From: Heliopora coerulea
Taxonomy: Eukaryota; Cnidaria; Anthozoa; Scleralcyonacea; Helioporidae
Direction: 5' to 3'
Assembly (NCBI GenBank): GCA_030142905.1
Contig: JASJOG010000060.1
Coordinates: forward strand, 984,001-1,048,000
DNA: 64,000 bases
Every line of letters starts with the position of its first letter. Position 1 is the first letter of the stretch. The notes beneath the pieces are model-generated. The model saw only the letters and a program-made list of their open reading frames with translations. It did not search any database and was not told the DNA's origin. The translations under genes and the position numbers were made by a program. Below, in pieces: positions 46,745 through 57,249 of this stretch.

Positions 46745-48341
46745 ATGGACAAGACCGATTACTACGACAAAATGGACGAACTAGTTAACGACAAACAAAC
46801 CTACGAACTACTTAAACGAGACCCTGCACCATCACTTCAACGAAAACTTAACAACAAAATTTTCTCAATGAGAAAAACTAACACGATCACTCAACAAACC
46901 TACTATCGACTCAGGTGTTCGGTACCGCGATCACCAAAGCTGTACGGACTACCGAAACTTCACAAGCCACAAATACCCATGCGACCTATAGTTTCGTTCT
47001 GTGGGTCGCCTACTTACAAACTTTCCAAATACTTAACCATACTGCAACCACTAACCAACAAGTCACAACAGACTACGATCAACTGAAAACTTCATCAACA
47101 ATCTCAAAACAGTACAAATACCACACAACCACAAGCTAGTGTCTTTTGACGTGAAATCACTGTTTACCAGTATTCCGCTTCAACTGGCGCTAGAATGCAC
47201 CAAAACTGCCATCAACGAATTTACTGACGCACTTCCTTTACCTACAGGGGACATCGTGGAACTACTGGAACTTTGTCTCACATCAACTTACTTTCAATAC
47301 AACGGTAAACACTACAAACAGTTACATGGCACGGCAATGGGCTCACCCGTTTCTGTTGTGGTTGCTGAAATTGTAATGCAATCCATAGAGGAACGAGCTC
47401 TTGCAACTTACAAACACACGTTACCTTTTTGGTTTCTTTACGTTGACGACACGATTACTGCACTACCCGAAGACGAGATTGACGAGTTTCACAAACACAT
47501 TAACGAACAGAACAGTCACATACAATTTACCAAAGAGATTGAAGAAGACGGAGCTATTCCGTTCCTTGACTGTTTGGTAGGTCGTGACAATAACAAACTA
47601 CAGACCACTGTCTACAGGAAACCAATGCATACTGACAGACTACTTGACCAATCGTCGTACAATCCAACCTCACACAAAGCTACCACCATCAAAACATTGA
47701 CGAGATGCACACAACTCATTTGTAACTCACCCGACGCTCTACGCCAAGAAAATGACTACCTACAATGCGTTTTCCACAAAAACAACTATAACTCTGACTT
47801 CATCAAACTTAACACTTACAAAGACAATGAACGCGACAAAAACAACAGTCCGACAACAACTACAGCAACGATACCCTACATAAAAGGTACGTCTGAGATT
47901 ATCTCGCGTATCTTACGACCATACAACATACGAGTAGCGCACAAACCCATCACAACTTTACGACATGTACTGACTAACGTTAAGGACAGAGAACAACCGC
48001 ACGAAAGACAAGGTGCAATTTACAAAATTAATTGCTCCGACTGCCAAGCCACTTATATAGGTGAGACTAGCAGAAACTTAAATATACGACTAACAGAACA
48101 CAAACGAGCGACAAAAAACGGAGACAAAACCAACCACATTGCCGAACACCACCGACAAACCAAACACAACATTGACTGGGATTCGGCAAAATGCATTACG
48201 TACAGCAGCAACTACAAACAGCGACTCACACTAGAAAGCTGGTATACGAACTTAGAACAAAATCCATTAAACCGATCACAACAATTACCGGGACCTTACA
48301 AACAACTAATTCACAAAGTCAAACGTGCGAGCAGCCAATAG
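46745..48341 (+). pseudogene. PLE RT and GIY-YIG, right copy
   Basis: The N-terminal part (46745-47086) reads MDKTDYYDKMDELVNDKQTY, then GLPKLHKPQIPMRPIVSF, then breaks at small deletions near 47030-47070. The second frame, 47139-48341, is a 400-residue uninterrupted ORF with FDVKSLFTSIPLQLALE, GTAMGSPVSVVVAEIVMQS, the catalytic LYVDDTITALP, FLDCLVGRDNN, and the GIY-YIG domain ATYIGETSRNLNIRLTEHKR with His-containing helix. PLE proteins reverse-transcribe at nicks and cut with the GIY-YIG domain. Only the deletions in the 5' third prevent a full frame. Confidence 0.9.
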
Positions 48342-48497
48342 ACTTACACTTCGACAAACTGATAATTAACGCCTACACAACCACACCCATTGCTTCTCGC
48401 CAAATATCACACCTCCATGACTAATACGACCGCCCACTTATCACGGACGAGCCAGATACAAATACAGGTGAACCTGAACTTTACTCTCCTTTTGACT

Positions 48498-48529
48498 CTG
48501 AAGATGACCACCGCTAAGGCTGTCGAAAC
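48498..48529 (+). ncRNA. Hammerhead-like core in PLE tail, right copy
   Basis: Same motif as the left copy with one G-to-A change in stem II, which leaves fewer pairs. Confidence 0.35.
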
Positions 48530-48680
48530 GTCAGTCACTTCAACCAACAGTCTTTCTCAAGACTACACTAACCTGGACGATCAACTTCCTCAAACATGTC
48601 ACGATTCTCCCAGGTTCAAACCATTTACTTTGATATTGAAATACATGTTTATAAGGAATGCTCATGTCAGTGGCTTTGAA

Positions 48681-48798
48681 ATCTGCAACAGTATTGTGGG
48701 TATCAGTCAGAGAAATGAAGTTTCCCCAGAGGGTACTTACCTGAAGGGGAGACGTAGTTCTCTGAGCTTCTTCGTAGACTGATACAAGCAATACTGTT
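48681..48798 (+). repeat. DIRS internal complementary region
   Basis: 48681-48707 is the complement of the left element end (one mismatch over about 25 bp). 48714-48798 is the complement of the right end at 48986-49075. This is the expected template for circle closure in DIRS replication. Confidence 0.8.
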
Positions 48799-48879
48799 CC
48801 CCATCATGGAGGAAGGAAAATATAACTTTATAGTCACATGGGATATGGAGGTATCTTTTCCTTCCCCTCCCCAGCTTCC

Positions 48880-49075
48880 ATTCGCATTCAGGTTTAGGCA
48901 AATGCCACATGATCAAGAGGATATTTAGGACATGTTCAGTTCGTATTATTAATTGTGGTATCCAGACCTCTCTCTGCTCAAGATCTGCAACAATATTGCT
49001 CGTATCAGTGTACGAAGAAGCTCAGAGAACTACATCTCCCTATCAGGTAAGTACCCTCTGGGGAAACTTCATTTC
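48880..49075. repeat. DIRS right terminal repeat
   Basis: The reverse complement of 48880-49008 matches the left ITR (GTTGCAGATCT..GAGGTCTGGATACCACA). The last about 65 bp to 49075 are the right-end extension found also in the ICR. Confidence 0.8.
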
Positions 49076-49440
49076 TTTTCTATCCATTATATTATACATT
49101 ATATTTTATTTTGATGCTTTTTTGTGTTACAGTGTAAATATTTGTAGACCAAGACATCTCTAGTAGTGATGATAATGACACAGTTTGATGGTGGGGGTGT
49201 TGGAACCAAAAAATTAACCAATCAGAAACCAGGAAATTTAATCCAATTAAAAAAATCAGGGGAATGCATGAAAAAAGGTGTATTGTAAGTAAATTATAAA
49301 GGACAACACCATGGAGGTTTTATTTTTTGCACATAAACTTCCTCCTTTCATTATGCTTTAATCACAAAGAGTTAAAACCTGAATTTTTTTAATGATTTTT
49401 TTTTTAAATGAGTAAGCAGATATAAAACAAAATTCAAACA
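49076..49440. other. No gene seen
   Basis: AT-rich flank right of the DIRS. An ATG on the minus strand at 49085-49087 could be the original start of the membrane gene truncated at 37376, which would make this the other side of the interrupted virus-like element. Confidence 0.35.
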
Positions 49441-49539
49441 AGGTGGTGGTTTGGTTGTTCCTGTGCATCTTTATAAAAGATATGTCAGTGTGGTGGTTGG
49501 CTTTGGCCCATTGCACCTTTGTTGGGATTGCTGAAATAA

Positions 49540-50950
49540 AGAAAAAAATGGAAAGTTTTCCTAAAGTGGATATTCATTCTCATTTCTCAAGACCATGTGG
49601 ATGTCATGATGGTTGTTGGAATAAACCTCCATTTGCACCAACTTGTGTTTCATGTAAAAAAGAGATCACTGATTTCAAACTGGAAAATGAATGTATAAGG
49701 TTTCTCAAGTGTTGTGATTGTAGATTGGTTATTTGCACAGTATGCTATTTTTCTGATCAAAAGGATTTTGCACCACATTCTTGTTGTGTTTCCTGTGCAT
49801 TGGGTATAAAAAAAGTGTAGCATAGATGTTAAAGACAGAACAATCAAAAACCCATTTCCTTAGATGCCGATGAGCTTTATCTTCTGTGGGATGAATCCAT
49901 TTGTGTAGAGAAAAAAATGGACAAGAAAGAAGTTGTAGTTAGAACTGTGAAAAACGAAGAATCAATATTTGTATCTGTGTGTTGCGATACGACAGGCATT
50001 AATGAAGGCGATTGTGGAAAAGAGTGTTGTTTTGTTCTTGGGGAAGATGATCCAATTTTTGGTAAAACATTTCGTGTACTGTGAGCAAAAGGAGAAGATG
50101 GCTGAAGCTCCAGTTGGAAAACATAATATACCTTCTTAAACATTACATTTGGCGATATTTACAAAGAAATTAGTGATTTAAAAGAATTCATTTGTTATAT
50201 GATGAGATGTCCAGAATTCTTTAAACCTCTGTGTACTTTGGCAATGGTCAACAACATTTTAGTTTATTTTTTTCCTGCTAAAAAGTATTTTGAGATTTGC
50301 AGAGTATTGAACAGTATACTTGAATATTTTGAAGAGGAATTGTTTTGATGTCCCATACTGGAGTTGGAAGAATCTTTGAGAATTAATCTGGATGGCTTCA
50401 TGGTTAATCAAGAGATAATAATTGAGAGGAGTAGTCAGCAACCTAAGAGAATTAGTATTTTTTTCAATCATGGATTGTTGTCGTAAAGTAACTTTTTAGA
50501 GCAGAAATTGATTTGTTTTCAGTGTGATAATGCTGTTTTGAAACCATATTGTCAAACTTGTTTCACTGAGAGATATGTTCAAGAAGTACTGGGTTTTGCA
50601 TGTGAATGTTTTAACCATTTACATTTCAAATCAATTTTAAGAGTTGTTCCAAGTAACAAAAAATGTTATTTTATTTAAAAATATATATATAATCATTTGT
50701 TTTTTATCTAGGAAAATAGGAGAGACAAAGGAGGAAAAGAACACTGCCACAAAAGATTAACTTGAGCCAACTTGTACGCTTTGATTTGGATTATAGAGTT
50801 ACTGGAGTTGAGAAGTACTGGTTTTTTGGTAAACCAGTTCAAAGATTATTTCTCAAAGTGCTATGTGTTAACAAAATTTTGACAACCGTTTTGAAGATCG
50901 CATTGGTGTAAAACTCGGAGTAGCAACCATATACTCTTAAGCAAAAGCTC
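49540..50950 (+). pseudogene. Unidentified Cys-rich protein remnants
   Basis: Plus-strand coding remnants in several frames. 49550-49820 reads FPKVDIHSHFSRPCGCHDGC, FAPTCVSCKKEITDF and CCDCRLVICTVC, at least four Cys pairs that suggest zinc binding. It continues in another frame as LDADELYLLWDESICVEKKM, then IYKEISDLKEFICYMMRCPE and, near 50515-50620, CDNAVLKPYCQTCFTERYVQ. I do not recognise the family. Stops and frameshifts every 100-250 bp. Possibly an element gene. Confidence 0.4.
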
Positions 50951-51017
50951 ATTACATTTAAGCTCTGCCCCACATGGTGTCAAGCACTCTTGGATTCATT
51001 GTAAACATTATCATCTC

Positions 51018-51019
51018 AG

Positions 51020-51050
<31 letters not shown>
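51018..51050. repeat. (TA)n microsatellite
   Basis: About 16 TA units, directly left of the Tc1 end at 51051. Confidence 0.9.
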
Positions 51051-51055
<5 letters not shown>

Positions 51056-51381
51056 TAGTGGAATTAAGTTTTGTCATCCCAAAGACAATATACTGTAACA
51101 TGTTGTGTGAATGTCAGACAAGCTGTTCTCTACAGAAAAACATAAAAATCTTAATGTTGATGATTGCAATTACTTATTCCCACTGTCAGTTGCATTCAAC
51201 ATGTCATGCATAATTTTCAGTGAGGAATTCTACCTAACACTTTGTATGGCCACCCCTAGCTTTGATTACAGCATCAATGCATCTGGGCATAGAGTGCACC
51301 AAGCTTTGGCAAGTAGATGCTGATATTTGCCCCCAGTGATGAGAAACCATTTCCCACAAATCATCTAAATTTGTGGGTTTC

Positions 51382-52137
51382 TTATTCAGAACTTTTTTTG
51401 CCAAGATCATACCAGAGATTCTCGATTGGGTTCAGATCTGGACTCTGACCTGGCCAATCCATGACAATGACATTATTGTCTCTCAAGCAGGTCATGCATT
51501 TCTTGGCCTTGTGGCAAGGAACATTATCCTGCTGAAAAATTAAGTTGTTATCATTGCCAAAAAAATCCCTAGTGGATGGCAGCATTGTACTGTAAAGAAT
51601 GTCAATGTATTGGTCTTGCTACATGGAGCCCTTCACACGGTGAAGTTTTCCAACCCCTGAAGGTGTCATACATCCCCACAACATGATGCTTCCTCCTCCA
51701 AGCTTGACAGTGGCCAAGATACAGTCATGATGAAACCTTCCATTTTTGCGACGTCTAATGTAAGCATGTTTGGGGTGGCAGGATAGTTGAAATGTATATT
51801 CATCGCTCCAGATGACCAATGGCGATGTTCTTTAGCGCAACCAACTGCTTTGCTTTGTGTTAGTATTGAGCAGGGGCTTCTTGGCAGTTATCCTGTCATT
51901 AAGACCCATTGTCTGCAGCCTCTTCCTAATGGTTCTTGGGTGAAGATGGACATTGCACTCTTCTGCCTTTCTTCTTTTCAGATCTGCTGATGATCCTTAA
52001 ATTTCTGTAACACTCTGGATACTGTTCACATAACAACACCATCTTTTTTAGCAATTTTGGCCATAGATACTCCTCATTGATGCATCGCTACAATCCTTAA
52101 TCTCTGTTCTGTAGTGCAATTTCTTCTTTTAACCATG
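51382..52137 (-). pseudogene. Tc1 transposase
   Basis: Starts MVKRRNCTTEQRLRIVAMHQ near 52137, then a stop. The DDE core shows VIWSDEYTFQL (first Asp), FQQDNVPCHKAKKCM (second Asp) and LNPIENLWYDL (final acidic Glu). Frameshifts near 51600 and 51850 and several stops make it inactive. Confidence 0.85.
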
Positions 52138-52154
52138 GCGAGTAGATTGTTAGT

Positions 52155-52269
52155 TTCCCCCTTGCCCACCACACAAAGTGTGGTGTGAGTGTACTAATCT
52201 CGATGTGCATGGAGTCCTGTTACGCATGTGGTGACTAGGGAGGAAAATTTTTGCTTTGTGTATCTATCT

Positions 52270-52319
<50 letters not shown>

Positions 52320-53690
52320 ATGGATTCTGGTCACTCAAAAATGCTGTGTGCAAGCTTGGGGACTGGTATGTTGTTGACCAAACCATACTTAGGTACCATA
52401 TTGAAGCAAATTGATTTGGTCTCATTCTTTTTTTTCCCTTGTATGGATCTCTCCCAAGTTTTTTGCATTATTTGAACACTGAAGCCAGTAAATGATTTAA
52501 GACTGGCAAAGGAAATGGTTTTCCTGGTGCCTATGGCTGGTTTCGCTTTTGAGGGCCACCTCAGTAACTGGACAATTGGTGACTTGAAAGAGCAGTTCTC
52601 AAAGTTAGCTCCTTGGAACATGCATTTGCCAACTATTCACTTTTTGCACCAATGCTTTGTCTTGGTTCTTTCTGATTTACATGAACAAAAGATGTAAGAG
52701 AACTCACTCGCTGTCAGGACATTTGCTTAGCAACTAAGTGTATTAAAATGACATTCTTTGCTGAAGTTGAATAGATGCCAATTAGAATAAATCTTGGGAC
52801 TTTTCACGTTCTGGTAACGACTTACCTGAGCTACACAATCACAGGTACGTCTGAATCAAGTACCTTTCAAAAGTAGCTTCCCGACTTCATTCTTCCCTAA
52901 GGGAGACTTCTTGTACCAAATATTACCACCTGGATTTTGCTGATGTTCATTGGTAAAGTAGAATGAAGATTCTGGTTCATTTATCTCTTTAGGACGATTA
53001 TTTTTGAACAGCCACCAGGTAACTCATTGCAAAGCTACTTGTTTTTGGTCACCAAATTATCCTTTGGCAAAACAGTTGTCGGCTTTAGTCTTTCTTACTT
53101 CGAGAGTGATTGTTGCATGATGACCTTTACTGTATTGGACCAGTAATGCTTTCATCAGGATTTTAAAACCTCTCAAGAAAGTTTAAAGTTATCTTTGTGT
53201 AAGGTGCCACTGAATGCTTAGTTGAAAATACGTAAGAGTTCCAGGTTTATACACCATTTTTCTTTTTTACTGAAAAAGTACATCCTTTACTTCCCTCTTC
53301 TTGTTCTTCTTTTGACAAAACTTGCACAAGGTTTGCTTGTCGTATTTTGTTTTATGTTTTGTATTTTTTTATTTTTGGTCAGCAATAAAAGTGCAGAATT
53401 CGTTCATGTTTTCTTTGTTTACTTCATTGTCATCAAAGTCTTGTACTTCCAGATGAATACTTAGCATAAATCCTTATCATAAATCCTTATCTTAAAGACA
53501 TTTGTAACCAATTTTGAGATAACATAATTTATCCATTTTTTTTAAGTCAAAAAAATGTCCAATCATCAGCTGTCCGTAATGCTGGTATTCATTTGATTAA
53601 CTATAAGAATGCTCGACTTTTAAGACAGAAAGTCTAGTCATCTAATAAAACAATCTTTCTTTAAGGCAAAATGAGTGAGAAGTCCAATTG
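52155..53690 (+). mobile_element. Non-autonomous Helentron, copy A
   Basis: Begins TTTCCCCCTTGCCCACC with a perfect hairpin (52167-52185, CACCACAC-AAA-GTGTGGTG), then GTACTAATCTC..GGAGTCCT and a (TA)n run at 52274-52318, as in the autonomous copy at 16651. It aligns with copy B to about 53690. No Rep or helicase is encoded. A peptide-like stretch (52515-52600) is shared with copy B. Confidence 0.75.
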
Positions 53691-54340
53691 GAAAATGACA
53701 CAAATTACCATAAACCTGCAAATAATTCAGGGTATTGATTCTATCATTTGTTGTTTAATAATTTAATTGTAAGGATATGTTATGTTTGTCTTCGACTAAC
53801 TGCCAAGTCAATTTACAAGTCTCCTTATATATCAATGATTATCGTCCCAGGCCTACTCATACAAGATATACATGAATTATCATGACAGGATAGATATCTT
53901 ACTGTTTGTTAATTTGTTGAATGTTATTCTCACCTAACTTTTTGTTTTAATAAAGTAGAATTAAAATTTTGAATATAAAATAATTTCCAGTTTGGATTGT
54001 TGTTAATTTGCGGCCAAATTTTGTTTGGATTTTTTTTTATTGCATTCACTCTTCTAGTTATAGTAAGTTATAGTCTCTGACAATTTTGAAAAATTATCAA
54101 TCTTATTCGGATTCTCAAGAGATATAATGGAAGGGTGTGGGTGAGAGTTTGTTGCATGCATGTATTTCTAGTTGGTAGATGTGGGGTTTCTAGCCATCTG
54201 ATCATCACATTGTACACAAAGACATTTTAAGGGTGTTATGCCGAAGTAAAATTGTGAGATGTGCTCAAAAAATATTGCGCAGAAAATTTTAAATAGTCAG
54301 ATATGACCTTATTATGCCACAACACCATACATTGTCACAT
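53690..54340. other. Tc1 remainder and dispersed repeat copy 2
   Basis: 53985-54190 is copy 2 of the repeat also at 28985 and 55480. The rest shows no gene. Confidence 0.5.
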
Positions 54341-54370
54341 GGATGACAAAACTTAATTCCACAACTGTAT

Positions 54371-55190
54371 ATATTAACGAACATTCAATAAGATAAAGTA
54401 TATGTGAGAGTGATAGTAAACATTACATATGGTTTATCTGTGTGAACAACTAAATTGGATCTTGAACTTTCCTAGTATCCATCTGAAGGTACATCAACAT
54501 GTGTATGCTGTGGTTAGGTACTTTTATTATGTCTTCATTTGCACACAATTTATTCTTTAAATCAGTGAAAGTTATTTTTCTTTGGGAAAATGTCATGAAA
54601 CCCCAATTCGTAATATTTTCATCATCACTTATGCCCCATGTTCACCTACCAAGATTTGATTTTTTAAATTTATGATTTATTTTAAATAAATTATCTTCAT
54701 ATTCAATAGTAAAATCCTTTGTTGCTCATTTTTGGAATTATGAACATGACAAACTGTAAAAAATTCTGGAGATTCATGTTTGTAATTGGTATTATTATAA
54801 AAATAATTGATTCCATCAAAATACCAATTTGTTGGGTACAGTATTAAAGGTATGACTTTCACATTTGAATGATATTGGGGTGTTGAAGCATTTTCAGCAT
54901 CGGCATAATATAATTTTATATTTTTATTAAGAATCTTTTTTCCAGCACATAAGACATTGTATTTGTTCTATAACAGCTAACAAAGAATAACATTCTTTTT
55001 GTCTACTTTTGTTAACATACAATGTGACCATTGAATGGCAAAAATTAATTGGCTACTCATACATGATGTAAATGGTTGATGATTACTCCTTTTTGGATTC
55101 TTTTTCTCATCTTGGTAATAATACAAGATAGGATTTAATTTTTTTCAAAATGTTAATGTGAAAGTTGTTGTTACATTAAAAGTAAAACAT
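54371..55190 (-). pseudogene. Unassigned coding remnant
   Basis: Minus-strand stretch, best at 54862-54677: VIPLILYPTNWYFDGINYFY, then ESPEFFTVCHVHNSKNEQQR. A preceding frame reads KLYYADAENASTPQYHSN. Composition is protein-like but the family is unknown; it may belong to the Polinton at 57-59 kb. Confidence 0.3.
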
Positions 55191-55202
55191 ATGGGGTACT
55201 AC

Positions 55203-55361
55203 CAGGGCCGCCGAGAGACAAATTGAGGCCCGGGGCATAACGGTCGGGTAGAGGCCCCCACCCCGGACCATTGGAGCATTGACTACGAGCATTGGGGGCC
55301 CCTGAATATCTGAGGCCCTGGGGCAAATTACCCCCTCTGCCCCCCCCTCTCGGCGGCCCTG
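55203..55361. mobile_element. GC-rich 159-bp MITE
   Basis: Perfect ends CAGGGCCGCCGAGAG in inverted orientation, flanked by an 8-bp TSD GGTACTAC (55195-55202 and 55362-55369). Much richer in G and C than anything around it. The TSD length fits hAT; the end sequence does not resemble the 753-bp hAT MITE. Confidence 0.85.
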
Positions 55362-55479
55362 GGTACTACAACTTGTGGCAATAATACTTATATGATTTCT
55401 AATGACCATCTCCATTTATAGTACTGTCTATTGATTGGTAGAGATTTGTGATCTCGTTTTGTCCATTGACACTCTTTAC

Positions 55480-55695
55480 AACTAGAAATACATGCACGCA
55501 ACAACCCCTTGCCCACCCTTCCAATATATCTCTCAAGAGTCCAACTAACATTGATAATTTTTCAAAATTGTCAAAAAGATAAATCCCCCTTACTATAACT
55601 GGAAGAGGGTATGCAATATAAGAAAATGACGATGTTTGCATACAAATATTAACAACCCAACCTGGAAATTGTTTTATATTTAAACTGTTCATCGT
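55480..55695 (-). repeat. Dispersed repeat, copy 3
   Basis: Reverse-orientation copy of the block at 28985-29240 and 53985-54190. In this copy a frame runs through (FDNFEKLSMLVGLLRDILEG), so the repeat may be decayed coding DNA. Confidence 0.6.
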
Positions 55696-55859
55696 CATGT
55701 TTACATTTAAAAGTTTGACTCTGCTTTATTATGACCTTTAACAGTTTTACGAATAATGGGATCCATCCTGACAATTCTACAGCTAAACAATGGATGTTCG
55801 TATCAAGACCCCATATTAGTTGCAGTCTTGACATACTTTGTGTCGTTTTTGGATGAGAC

Positions 55860-57200
55860 TTATCACTTTTTTCATTTTGAAGAAGGACATTTTAGTTGAT
55901 GGCAACACTTTCCATCTTAAAAGCAGAGCATTCTCATAGGTTACCGGTCAGATACCAGCATTATGGATAGCTTATGATTGAAAAAAATTTTTTGATATTT
56001 TTTGTATTAAAAAATTGATAACTCCTACATTGCCTTAAAGTTAATTAAAAAATTTCTAGTAGAAGTACTATGATGAAGATTTATGCTAAATACTCATCCA
56101 GAGATAAAAGACTTTGGTAACAAAGATGAAATGAATTATGTAACCGATGAAATAAACAAAGAAAACATGAGAGTTTGGCATTTTTATTGCTCACTAAAAA
56201 TTGGAAAATACAAAACATACAACAAAATACGACAAACTAACCTGTAAGTTTTGTCAAAAGAATAAGGAGTAGAGGGAAGTAAAAGATTCTCTTTCCCACT
56301 GTAAAACTTTTGTAAAACAGAAAAATGGCATAGCATACTAACCTTTAAATTTTTACGTATTTTCAATGAAGCGTTTATTGTCACGTCAACAAAAAGAGTT
56401 CAATGGTGAATTTGCAGAAAGAACATGGCTTTATACTTTCAAAATTTCTTGCAAGGTGTCAAAATCCTGATGAAAGCATTACTGGTCAAACAAGGTAAAG
56501 GTAATCATCCACAAGCCAACCAAGAAGTGAGAAAGACTGAAGCGGACAACATTTTCACTGAAGGATAGTATGATCTCCAAACAGAAGTAGCTTTTCAGCA
56601 TGTTTCAGCTATTTGATTCAGATGTACCTGTGATTACCAGAACATGAATAGTCTCGATTCAACTACAGCAAAGAATATCATTTACACTCAGTTGCTTACC
56701 AAATCTCCTGGCAATGAGCAAGTTCCTGTAACATCTTTCTTCATATTCACAAGAAAGAACCAAATCAAAGCATTGCTATAGAATGTGTACAATAGGTCAA
56801 TGCATATTCCATAGAACTGTTCTTTCAAGTCATAAACTCTCCAGTAATCAAGATGCCCTGGGAAAATTAAACCAGCCGCAAGCACCAAGAAAGCCATTTC
56901 ATATGCCAGTCTTAAATCATTTACTGGCTTCAGTGTTCAAATAATATAAACAACTTGTGAAAGATCCATACAGGAGAAAAAATGAGACCAAATCAATTTG
57001 CTTCAATACAGATCTAAGCAACCTAAGTAAGGTTTGGTGAACAACATACCAGTCCCCATGTTGGCACAGAGTATTCTTGAGTGACTGGAATCCGTGGATA
57101 GAAACCTATATACTGATAAACATAGAATATTTCACCCAAGTGACCATGCATGTAGAGATTAGTACCCTTGCACCACGCTTTGGGTGGTGGGTTAGGGGAA
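55860..57200 (-). mobile_element. Non-autonomous Helentron, copy B
   Basis: Minus-strand copy of the 52155 element. Its 5' hairpin at 57171-57189 has one mismatched pair. It aligns through the peptide-like block (56688-56897) and on to about 55860. Confidence 0.7.
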
Positions 57201-57249
57201 AAGTATCCACTGCAACTTTCCATTGATCCCAGTAGACTTGGTTCAATTC

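Larger units (their letters stand above)
45021..48643. mobile_element. Inverted PLE pair inserted in DIRS
   Basis: A perfect 14-bp TSD TTGATATTGAAATA (45021-45034 and 48630-48643) bounds a PLE insertion of 3,595 bp. Arms 45034-46742 (-) and 46892-48597 (+), about 1.7 kb each and nearly identical, are inverted around a 149-bp centre that belongs only to the right copy's 5' end. Head-to-head partial duplication with one TSD around the whole unit points to a single integration event. Confidence 0.9.
37376..49075 (+). mobile_element. DIRS retrotransposon with nested insertions
   Basis: A tyrosine-recombinase retrotransposon in order gag, RT, RNase H, tyrosine recombinase. The left ITR (37376-37396 plus 38958-39060) matches the reverse complement of 48880-49008. 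An internal complementary region at 48681-48798 combines the complements of the left end (GTATTGTGGGTATCAGT) and the right end (about 48714-48798 against 48986-49075), the DIRS1 hallmark. Nested within are the tRNA-like array, an hAT MITE and an inverted PLE pair; removing these with one copy of each TSD leaves about 5.8 kb, a typical DIRS length. Confidence 0.85.
51051..54370 (-). mobile_element. Tc1 element holding a Helentron copy
   Basis: Inverted ends CAGTAGTGGAATTAAGTTTT at 51051 and, reversed, CAGTTGTGGAATTAAGTTTT at about 54366, with TATA on both sides. The transposase pseudogene occupies 51382-52137; the remaining 2.2 kb holds a non-autonomous Helentron (52155-53690) and a dispersed repeat. 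The intact Tc1 would have been about 1.6 kb. Confidence 0.75.

Noticed and set aside
50974..51213. Small ORF with IYIYIYIY run
   Set aside because: Translation of the (TA)n microsatellite.
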